23,765 bases of DNA from CAZIVO01 sp964542765 (GTDB lineage: Bacteria > Planctomycetota > UBA1135 > UBA2386): the NCBI GenBank assembly GCA_964542765.1, contig CAZIVO010000051.1, forward strand, positions 1 through 23,765, in the 5' to 3' direction. The translations under genes were made by a program, and so were the position numbers. This document shows positions 1 through 6,612 of this stretch, piece by piece. Position 1 is the stretch's first letter. Each line of letters starts with the position of its first letter. The notes below the pieces were generated by a model. The model made no database searches, was not told where the DNA came from, and saw only the letters and a program-made list of their open reading frames with translations.

Positions 1-323
1 CGCGGACAGATCAGGATCTCATCGGTGTTCCAGCTGAACTTGCCGAACAAGGTCTTGGACATCGCCCGACCGAGCACTCTGGCCTGGGCCTTTGACATCT
101 TGGTGGCCTTGGCCTGGGCTTCGAGCTCGAAGCTCAGCAGTTTGGCGAGTTCCCCGGGCTCGTCGAAGCGGATGGTGATGTGGCCCATGTCGACGCCAGT
201 GGCCTTCTCGACCACCGGGACGACCTCGGCCTTGACGGCGTCGAGCATCTCCTGATCGATCTGGGCCGTCAGGTCAGCGACGAAGAGGATGACCAGGGTG
301 AGGAGGAGCGGCGGTTTGAGCAT
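1..323 (-). CDS. Unrecognised secreted protein, N-terminal part only
   Basis: An open frame reads leftwards from an ATG at 321-323 and leaves the window with no stop, so only about 107 residues are visible. The start is supported by AAGAGG about seven bases upstream on the minus strand. The N-terminus is a classic signal peptide: a short basic stretch (MLKPP), a hydrophobic core rich in Leu, Val and Ile up to about residue 16, and a likely cleavage site near Thr-Ala-Gln around residues 19-21. The mature part starts with an acidic amphipathic helix, followed by a Lys/Ala-rich helical stretch (about residues 70-95). I do not recognise the family and give no function. It is divergent from the nucleoside transporter gene, with a 165-base shared intergenic region. 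Confidence 0.7.
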   Translation of the reverse strand, partial: MLKPPLLLTLVILFVADLTAQIDQEMLDAVKAEVVPVVEKATGVDMGHITIRFDEPGELAKLLSFELEAQAKATKMSKAQARVLGRAMSKTLFGKFSWNTDEILICP

Positions 324-426
324 GTGGGACCTCTTGGGGGCAGCGGACAACGAGGAATGCTACAGCCCCGGTTCGGGTTTCGGTTTGATCGGAATGGTCG
401 GGCCTTGGTTTTCTTGTGGAGGATCA

Positions 427-438
427 GCTTGATCAAGC
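427..438. promoter_or_regulatory. 12-bp perfect palindrome in divergent intergenic region
   Basis: GCTTGATCAAGC is a perfect inverted repeat. It lies in the 165-base gap between the leftward secreted-protein gene and the rightward transporter gene, about 50 bases before the transporter start. That is a suitable place for a dimeric repressor or activator site. Palindromes of this length are expected a few times by chance in a window this size, so only its position makes it of interest. Confidence 0.25.
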
Positions 439-488
439 GGCCCTGGGTTGTGGCAACTTGCCCCTAAATCCTGTTCGATCCATACCCC

Positions 489-1718
489 ATGCTCCGCCTC
501 ACCTCCGCAGTCGGCTTGCTCGTCCTGTTAGGGCTCTGCTACCTGCTGTCACGTGATCGCAAGGCGGTTTCCGGTCGCCTGGTAGCCGTTGGATTGCTGA
601 TCCAGCTAGGACTCGGTGGCATCTTCATCTACTGGGACACTGGGAATGCCTGGCTCCGATCGGTTGGCGAGGCGGTCAAGGAGTTCCTTGAACTGTCGAA
701 GGCGGGGAGTTCCTTTGTCTTCGGTCCGCTGGGGGCCGCCGATGGTGAAGGTTCTTTGGGCTTCCTCTTCGCGACTCAGGTTCTGCCCACTCTGATCTTC
801 TTCTCTTCCTTCATCGCGGTTTTCTATCACCTCGGCGTCATGCAGATCATCGTCAAGGCGATGGCGATCGTGATGGCTCGGTTACTCGGAACATCAGGCG
901 CAGAATCCTTGTCGGCCTGCAGCAACATCTTCGTCGGACAGACGGAGGCGCCTTTGGTGGTGCGGCCATTCCTGGCGCGCATGACGATGAGTGAACTCCA
1001 CGCCATCATGACGGGAGGCTTTGCGACCATCGCCGGTGGTGTCTTCGCGCTTTACATCGGATTCGGTGCGGACGCCGGCCACTTGATCGTCGCCAGCGTC
1101 ATGGCCGTGCCTGCCGGTCTGGTCTGCTCGAAGATCTTGTGGCCCGAGACCGAGGAGAGCGAAACCCTGGGGCGCGTGGTCTTGCCGGAGGGTAAGGATG
1201 CCAGCAATACCGTCGAGGCGGCAGCCAACGGCGCTCTCGACGGTCTCAAGCTGGCGTTGAATGTCGGCGCGATGCTGATCGCTTTCCTGAGCCTGGTCGC
1301 CGTGCTGAATCTGTGTTTGGGTTGGATCGAAGTCGGCCAAGCGCCACTGACGGTGGGGCGCTTGCTGGGCTGGTTGTTCAGCCCGATCGCGGCGGTCATG
1401 GGAGTGCAGTCGGACGAGATCTTGACGCTGGGCCAATTGCTGGGAACGAAGATCGCCTTGACTGAACTCATGGCCTACAAGGAGATGGGCGATCTGGTCG
1501 AGGCCGGTGCGATCTCGGATCGCACCAAGATGATCGCTTCCTTTGCTCTGTGTGGCTTTGCTAATTTTGCGTCCGTGGCGATCCAGATCGGCGGACTCAG
1601 CGCGATGGCGCCGGATCGCAAGACCGACCTGTCACGGCTGGCATTGCGAGCGATGGTAGCAGGCGCGATCGCGACCTGCATGACGGCCTGTATGGCGGGA
1701 GTCTTGCGTGATGCATGA
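489..1718 (+). CDS. nupC: Concentrative nucleoside transporter (CNT/NupC family)
   Basis: An inner-membrane transporter of 409 residues that would import nucleosides with Na+ or H+. Two N-terminal membrane helices (about residues 5-20 and 30-48) are followed by the conserved core. GQTEAP at 150-155 is the family's nucleoside-binding loop and is followed by the typical VVRPFL and SELHAIMTGGFATIAGG stretch. The second signature is ELMAY near 327-330 with FANFASVAIQIGG at about 357-369, and then APDRK and a final helix. The length matches bacterial CNT proteins. The ATG at 489 lacks a clear Shine-Dalgarno sequence, but it gives a full-length N-terminus. The 3' end overlaps the phosphorylase gene by about 8 bases, so transport and phosphorolysis of nucleosides are probably co-expressed. 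Exact substrate range and coupling ion cannot be read from the sequence. The symbol follows the family name. Confidence 0.93.
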   Translation: MLRLTSAVGLLVLLGLCYLLSRDRKAVSGRLVAVGLLIQLGLGGIFIYWDTGNAWLRSVGEAVKEFLELSKAGSSFVFGPLGAADGEGSLGFLFATQVLPTLIFFSSFIAVFYHLGVMQIIVKAMAIVMARLLGTSGAESLSACSNIFVGQTEAPLVVRPFLARMTMSELHAIMTGGFATIAGGVFALYIGFGADAGHLIVASVMAVPAGLVCSKILWPETEESETLGRVVLPEGKDASNTVEAAANGALDGLKLALNVGAMLIAFLSLVAVLNLCLGWIEVGQAPLTVGRLLGWLFSPIAAVMGVQSDEILTLGQLLGTKIALTELMAYKEMGDLVEAGAISDRTKMIASFALCGFANFASVAIQIGGLSAMAPDRKTDLSRLALRAMVAGAIATCMTACMAGVLRDA

Positions 1719-2523
1719 AATGGAGCGGATCGAAGCGGCAGTTTCTTTCTTGCGGGAGCAGGGGGTTCATGATGCTCGGCTGTGTCTGGTGCTCGGCAGC
1801 GGCATGCGGAGTTTCGGCGAACGGCTGACCGGCCGTGTCGAGATTCCTTTCGGCTCGGTTCCCCACTGGCCGGGTCCCAAGGTCGAAGGCCACGGGGGTA
1901 GTGTCGTCATTGGCGATATCGGTGGATTGCGGGTCGCTTGCCTCACCGGTCGCGTGCATCTCTACGAGGGATGGGAACCGGCCGAGGTGGTCCGTGCGGT
2001 GAGGACGATGCGCCATTCGGGTATCGAGGATTTCGTGCTCACCAATGCGGCGGGCGGGCTTCACCCTGACTGGGCGCCCGGCACCTTGATGCTGATCTGC
2101 GATCATCTGAACATGACCGGCAGTTCGCCCTTGCTCGGTCCGAGCGATGCGGCGATGGGTCCTCGATTTCCTGACCAATCGAATGTTTACTCGCATGAGT
2201 TGCGTGGTGTCATGCGTGGCATTGATGCGGATCTGGTCGAAGGTGTCTATGTGGGCAATCTTGGTCCGAGCTACGAGACACCTGCTGAGGTGGCGATGGC
2301 GAGGAGTTTGGGGGGTGATGCTGTCGGCATGAGCACGGTGCATGAGGCGATGGCGCTCAATGCCATGGGTGGGCGGTTGGCCGGCGTTTCCTTGATCAGC
2401 AATCTCGCTGCCGGCATTTCCGGCGAACCGCTCGACCACGAGGAAGTGATCGCCGTGGGCAAACAAGCCGAGGGCAGGCTCACGACCCTGCTGACAGGAT
2501 TTTGTGAGGCGATGTCATCATGA
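1711..2523 (+). CDS. punA: Purine nucleoside phosphorylase (trimeric, PNP class)
   Basis: A cytoplasmic enzyme that splits purine nucleosides with phosphate into base and (deoxy)ribose-1-phosphate. Numbering from the GTG at 1708, recognisable active-site elements are the phosphate loop LGSGM (Ser31), GHGG (His62), the GRVHLYEG segment (Arg82, His84), NAAGGL, the base-binding YETPAE (Glu190), GMST (Met208) and SLISN (Asn232). Glu and Asn at the base site are the pattern of enzymes that prefer 6-oxopurines such as inosine and guanosine. His212 stands where most relatives have Pro (STVPE). GTG 1708 and ATG 1711 both fit; ATG 1711 is about nine bases after GGGAG and is preferred. It overlaps the transporter gene upstream and shares an ATGA with the acetyltransferase gene downstream, so translational coupling is likely. 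About 270 residues, normal for the family. Confidence 0.94.
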   Translation: MHEMERIEAAVSFLREQGVHDARLCLVLGSGMRSFGERLTGRVEIPFGSVPHWPGPKVEGHGGSVVIGDIGGLRVACLTGRVHLYEGWEPAEVVRAVRTMRHSGIEDFVLTNAAGGLHPDWAPGTLMLICDHLNMTGSSPLLGPSDAAMGPRFPDQSNVYSHELRGVMRGIDADLVEGVYVGNLGPSYETPAEVAMARSLGGDAVGMSTVHEAMALNAMGGRLAGVSLISNLAAGISGEPLDHEEVIAVGKQAEGRLTTLLTGFCEAMSS

Positions 2524-3530
2524 TCGAAGAGTTGACGTTCCGCGGCTATCGACCAGGTGACGAGGAGGCCATCCTCGAGACTTTCAACATCGTGTTTCGT
2601 GAGGTTTGTGGCGAGAGCTTCGTCGATCGAAACATCGAGTTCTGGCGCTGGCAGTTCGAGGCGAATCCAGGTGGGCACCGGATCTCGCTCGCCGTGGCAC
2701 CCGATGGAACCATCGCCGCGCAGTACGCTGGCGTCGTTTACTCGATGGCGACGAGTTACGGTGACTGTAACTTCATCCACATCGTCGACAGCATGGCGCA
2801 CCCTGATTATCGCAAGGGTCTCAAGAAGCCTGGGCTGTTCGTGACGACGGCATATCCCTGGTTCGAGGACTGCTATGCACAGGGCGATGCGGTTCTCTAC
2901 GGTTATCCGGTTCCGATTGCCGAGCGTATCGGACAGCGATATCTGGAATACAAGCGCTTGCGCGTCGTCGACTATCTCTGTCGTGACCTGAATGCCGTCG
3001 ACGGTGCGAGTCCCGGCAGTGTTACCGTCGAACTTCTGGAAGGCTTTGGCTCCGAGGTAGATCTCTTGTTCGAGCGAGTTGCACGGGAGAAGCATTGCCT
3101 GACACGGCGTGACGCGAATTATCTCGATTGGCGATGGCGATCTATTCCTGGCGATGACTACGAGATCCTTGCGGCACGGCGTGATGGTGATCTTTGTGGT
3201 CTGGCGGTCTTGCGGCCCGAGCATGAACTCGTGCCGAACTCATGTTCGATTGCCGATTGGGTGGTGCCTGAAGAAGATGCGGAGACGGCCGATGCCCTGA
3301 TCAACAGGGCGGCGGAGCGTGGTCGTGAGGGTGGCCGTGACACCTTGATGACGGTTTTTCCTGATCCCAGTCCCGAGTATGCACACATGTGTGCGGCGGG
3401 TTTCGAGGCCGTTCCATCGAAGACCTACATGGAGCGAAGGCTGACCCATCGCATCTATCACCCTGAGATGACGACCGAGTGGTTGGAGCAGAACTGGTGG
3501 TACACACTCGGGGATTCGGACCTGGTTTGA
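2520..3530 (+). CDS. GNAT-like N-acetyltransferase
   Basis: A 336-residue protein with two GNAT-like halves. The first carries the typical opening FRGYRPGDEEAILETFN, a central beta strand, and MAHPDYRKG near residues 92-100, which resembles the acetyl-CoA loop of Gcn5-type acetyltransferases. The second half (about 190-320) repeats the strand-helix pattern after DANYLDWRW. The C-terminal end WWYTLGDSDLV resembles endings I recall from acetyltransferase-like proteins encoded near polysaccharide genes. The start ATG overlaps the phosphorylase stop (ATGA), so it is very probably in the same operon. No substrate can be deduced. Modification of a nucleoside-derived or sugar product would fit the context, but that is speculation. 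No signal peptide or membrane segment is seen, so a cytoplasmic location is likely. Confidence 0.75.
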   Translation: MIEELTFRGYRPGDEEAILETFNIVFREVCGESFVDRNIEFWRWQFEANPGGHRISLAVAPDGTIAAQYAGVVYSMATSYGDCNFIHIVDSMAHPDYRKGLKKPGLFVTTAYPWFEDCYAQGDAVLYGYPVPIAERIGQRYLEYKRLRVVDYLCRDLNAVDGASPGSVTVELLEGFGSEVDLLFERVAREKHCLTRRDANYLDWRWRSIPGDDYEILAARRDGDLCGLAVLRPEHELVPNSCSIADWVVPEEDAETADALINRAAERGREGGRDTLMTVFPDPSPEYAHMCAAGFEAVPSKTYMERRLTHRIYHPEMTTEWLEQNWWYTLGDSDLV

Positions 3531-3576
3531 CCGGGCGTTCAGGGAAGGAGGGGTCCTCTGCCAGGGCCGATTGGTG

Positions 3577-5436
3577 ATGGGCGGCCATGTTGGATTTTCG
3601 ACGCCCGTGCGAGTGTTGTTCCTGCTGGCTCTCGGCATGGCCTTCGTGGCCGTGGCGCTGTTGCGCATCGATGTCAGCGCTCTTCCCGAGACGAAGATCC
3701 TTCGTGATGATGCCTACTACTACTTCGCCTGGGCGCGAAATCTGGCAGCTGGCGCCGGCCCTTGCGTGACCGAAGACATCCCGACCAGCGGAGTGCATCT
3801 TCTGTGGGGACTCTTGCTCTCGGCGGTGGCCTGGTTCTTTGGCCCGGATGTGCTGCCACGAGCGGCTCAAGCTCTGGGGCTTTTGTTCCATTTCATGACC
3901 GCAGCGAGTTTGTGGGGAGGCCGCTGGGGGAGCGAGTCGCGGACTTTCAGGACCGCCTGCGCCATCGTGTTCCTCGGTTGTCCGCTGGTTCTGACGGAGG
4001 CACAGAATGGTCAAGAGACGGCACTGGCAGGTCTTGTGCTGGTCCTTTTCTTCCGGTCTGCGCGGGCGGGCGGACTCTGGTTCATGGCCATGGGGATCCT
4101 CCTGGTCTTCGCGCGCAGTGATCTGTTCCTTCTCCTGGTGGCGGTCGCGGTCTGGCGAGATGGTTTCAGCTTCCGCTCCATCCTAACTCCGGCATGTGCG
4201 CTGGGCTGCTATATCGTCGCCAATGTCGTGATCGCCGGGCATCCCTTGCAGGACTCAGCGCAGCCGATGGCCTGGCTGTTCAAGGAGCGGTATGCGGCGC
4301 ATCCCGAACTGCGCGAGGCCGGCTTGTGGTGGTGGCTGCGTCCGGTCTTTCTGGGAGGACCTTACGGGTTGGTTTCTCCGATCCTGGGCGGAGCCTTTTT
4401 GTTCGCGGCTCTCGACCGGTGGACCGTTTTCCGTGATTCGGCGCTTGGATTCATTTTATTGATCGGCATGGCTTGGATCATCGGCGCCTCCGATGTTCTG
4501 GTGCCGGCTCTGGCCTTCATGCTTTTGTTGTTCGTTGGCCGTCGTGGAGAGTCGGAGCACGCTCCGCTCGCGTTACCGATCATGGTCGGTTTCGTGGGTA
4601 TCGTCTTCTTGCATTACGTGCTACGACATTACCCACGGCCTTACTATTTCGTCCCCATGGCAGTCCCGGGTGTGATGGCTTTGTCTTATCTGGGAGCGAG
4701 AAATGCTCGGTTGGCCTGGTTGACGGTGATGGTTGCCGGCGTCTTCAACATCGTAGCTGCTTGTCAGAAGCCAATCGGGTGGCCGCATCACGAGGAGATG
4801 ACGATGTCCGGTCGTTACCTCAGCCGTCTGCTGGAAGGAGTGGGGGACGAGTCGATTGGATGTTTCAATTCCGGACTCGTGGCCTGGCATCACCAGGGTC
4901 GTGTTGTCAATCTTGATGGGGTCGTCAACCGTGAAGCCTTCGATGCCTTGCGAGAGGGCGCGCTGGGTGAATATCTCGACCGGCAAGGAATCCGATTCCT
5001 GATCGATGTTTCCTCGCAGTTCGCCTTCGAGAGTTCCTGGCCCCATGCCAGCGGCCGCTACTTCGGTGGTGGTTTCGATCGGAAACGAGATTTGAAGGCG
5101 GTGGCACGCTTCCACGTCGCCGGTGTTGAGTGGCCGACCGATGAGGAGGCTTACTGGACACTCTACTGGCGGATGGGCCATGGCCCTGCACCGGTATTGC
5201 CCACGCGTGCGATCGTCCTCGGGGAGTCGCCCGATGGCGGTCGCTACATCGCCTGGCCAGGTCGGGATGGGGTTGAATTGTCAGCGGAATCTTCGGGATC
5301 CCCCGGTTCAGGGCAGGTTATGGCGATTGGCGACCGAGACCTCGTATTCGTGTTGAAGGTGGAGCCAGCATCTACGCGGATCGAATTGCGGGAAAGCGAT
5401 CGAGAAGAGCCGATCCTCGTTCTCGAACCCTTGTGA
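3577..5436 (+). CDS. GT-C fold membrane glycosyltransferase-like protein
   Basis: A polytopic membrane protein of about 619 residues. After the first helix it carries RDDAYYYFAWARNLAAG, and then a Thr-Ser-Gly-Val-His-xx-Trp-Gly segment. This is the DD-containing first periplasmic loop typical of GT-C enzymes (the PMT/ArnT type), which move sugars from polyprenyl-phosphate carriers to acceptors outside the inner membrane. A later NGQETAL motif at the start of a helix also fits the family. About ten hydrophobic helices extend to about residue 390. The rest is a soluble domain, presumably periplasmic. TTG 3571, GTG 3574 and ATG 3577 are all possible starts; ATG is chosen. A purine-rich AAGGAGG at 3545-3551 is too far upstream to be its ribosome site. 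It follows the acetyltransferase gene by about 46 bases. Acceptor and donor are unknown. Confidence 0.75.
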   Translation: MGGHVGFSTPVRVLFLLALGMAFVAVALLRIDVSALPETKILRDDAYYYFAWARNLAAGAGPCVTEDIPTSGVHLLWGLLLSAVAWFFGPDVLPRAAQALGLLFHFMTAASLWGGRWGSESRTFRTACAIVFLGCPLVLTEAQNGQETALAGLVLVLFFRSARAGGLWFMAMGILLVFARSDLFLLLVAVAVWRDGFSFRSILTPACALGCYIVANVVIAGHPLQDSAQPMAWLFKERYAAHPELREAGLWWWLRPVFLGGPYGLVSPILGGAFLFAALDRWTVFRDSALGFILLIGMAWIIGASDVLVPALAFMLLLFVGRRGESEHAPLALPIMVGFVGIVFLHYVLRHYPRPYYFVPMAVPGVMALSYLGARNARLAWLTVMVAGVFNIVAACQKPIGWPHHEEMTMSGRYLSRLLEGVGDESIGCFNSGLVAWHHQGRVVNLDGVVNREAFDALREGALGEYLDRQGIRFLIDVSSQFAFESSWPHASGRYFGGGFDRKRDLKAVARFHVAGVEWPTDEEAYWTLYWRMGHGPAPVLPTRAIVLGESPDGGRYIAWPGRDGVELSAESSGSPGSGQVMAIGDRDLVFVLKVEPASTRIELRESDREEPILVLEPL

Positions 5437-5441
5437 GGCAG

Positions 5442-5451
5442 NNNNNNNNNN
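5442..5451. other. Assembly gap (10 N)
   Basis: Ten consecutive N bases lie six bases after the stop of the glycosyltransferase-like gene and 57 bases before the start of the bisphosphatase gene. The true length and content here are unknown. The two flanking genes may therefore not be adjacent in the genome, and the promoter region of the bisphosphatase gene may be incomplete. Confidence 0.99.
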
Positions 5452-5508
5452 GCTTTCCTTGCATCCTTTGGGTGGTGGCAGTTGGGTTTTGATAGACCGG
5501 GGGCAGAC

Positions 5509-6489
5509 ATGCACAAGACGACGCTTCAGGAGCAATTCATCCGTGATCAGGTCCGTTACGGAGCGACGGGAGAGCTGTCGACGATCCTCAATCGTTTGAG
5601 CCTCGCCGGCCGCATGATCGCATCGGAAATCATGCGCGCCGGTTTTGTCGGCAGGCTTGGTTATACCGGCGAGAAGAACGTCCAGGGTGAGGAGGTGCGC
5701 GCTCTCGATGTGATCGGGAATAGTATCGTCAATCAGGTCTTCGAGCGTATGGACCTTGTCAGCTGTCTCGCTTCCGAGGAGATGGATGATATTCATTACT
5801 TCTCGGACCATCGCCATGGCAAGTATGTCATCTTGCATGATCCGATCGATGGATCGGGCAATGTCGACATCAATGGATCGATGGGTACCATCTTCAGTAT
5901 CCATCAACGCAGGTCGTCGGGGGCGAGAGCGGAGTTGTCGGACTTTTTGCGGAAAGGCTCCGAGCAGATTGCCGCGGGGTACATCTTCTATGGCCCATCG
6001 ACGATGTTCGTTTATTCATCGGGTGGTCCGGTGCATGGATTCACCCTGGACCGTTCGATCGGCACCTTTTTCTTGACGCATCCAGATATGAGTTTTCCCG
6101 CGGGAGTGGGGAGCTATGCCGTCAATGAGGCAAACCAGAGCAAGTGGGATGACAAGACCCGAGATGCTGTGCGCCGTTTCAGGGAGGGAGAGACGAGGTG
6201 CGGCAAGCGATCATCTCGGTACGTGGGGGCGCTGGTTGCCGATTTCCATCGCACACTCGTTCAGGGTGGGATCTACATGTATCCGGGCGAGGTTGCCCGG
6301 CCCGAAGGAAAGCTGCGACTGCTTTACGAGTGCTCACCCTTGGGTTTCGTTGCCAAGCATGCTGGCGGCCATGCCAGCGATGGTGTCGGGGACATCCTCG
6401 ATAAGGAACCGGAGGAACTCCACCAGAGGTCACCGCTTTTCATCGGTGCCAAGGACGATGTGACCGAGGTTCTCGAGTTGCTCGGGTGA
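5509..6489 (+). CDS. fbp: Fructose-1,6-bisphosphatase, class I
   Basis: A cytoplasmic enzyme of gluconeogenesis and the pentose and reductive sugar-phosphate cycles. It hydrolyses fructose-1,6-bisphosphate to fructose-6-phosphate with Mg2+. The protein is 326 residues, normal for the family. Metal-site residues are visible: LASEEMDD (Glu90/Glu91), DPIDGSGNVD (Asp111, Asp114) and YECSPLGFV (Glu275). The substrate-site stretch GGIYMYPGEV is also present. The usual DGSSN loop reads DGSGN here, a one-residue change. The start chosen is ATG 5509, preceded by GGGGG about six bases away; an earlier TTG at 5482 would only add nine atypical residues. The assembly gap lies just upstream, so operon membership is unknown. 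The gene is convergent with the repeat protein at 6613-8631. Confidence 0.95.
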   Translation: MHKTTLQEQFIRDQVRYGATGELSTILNRLSLAGRMIASEIMRAGFVGRLGYTGEKNVQGEEVRALDVIGNSIVNQVFERMDLVSCLASEEMDDIHYFSDHRHGKYVILHDPIDGSGNVDINGSMGTIFSIHQRRSSGARAELSDFLRKGSEQIAAGYIFYGPSTMFVYSSGGPVHGFTLDRSIGTFFLTHPDMSFPAGVGSYAVNEANQSKWDDKTRDAVRRFREGETRCGKRSSRYVGALVADFHRTLVQGGIYMYPGEVARPEGKLRLLYECSPLGFVAKHAGGHASDGVGDILDKEPEELHQRSPLFIGAKDDVTEVLELLG

Positions 6490-6612
6490 GCGAGCCGCCA
6501 GCCGAAGCCTTGGCCATCGGAGCCCCGGCACCGTTTCGAGTCCTTGATCAGGTGGAGAGAGGTTGGGGCCGCGAAGCGGCGGTCGGCGTCACCCCGGTTT
6601 GTGCCTGACCGA

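Noticed and set aside
894..1436. Long antisense open frames inside nupC, tkt, hscA and the repeat-protein genes
   Set aside because: They are common in GC-rich coding DNA, have compositions rich in Arg/His/Gln, lack ribosome sites and match no family.
6568..6580. GCCGC-GAA-GCGGC hairpin between fbp and the convergent repeat protein as terminator
   Set aside because: The stem is real, but there is no T-tract on either strand; Rho-type ending cannot be judged by eye.
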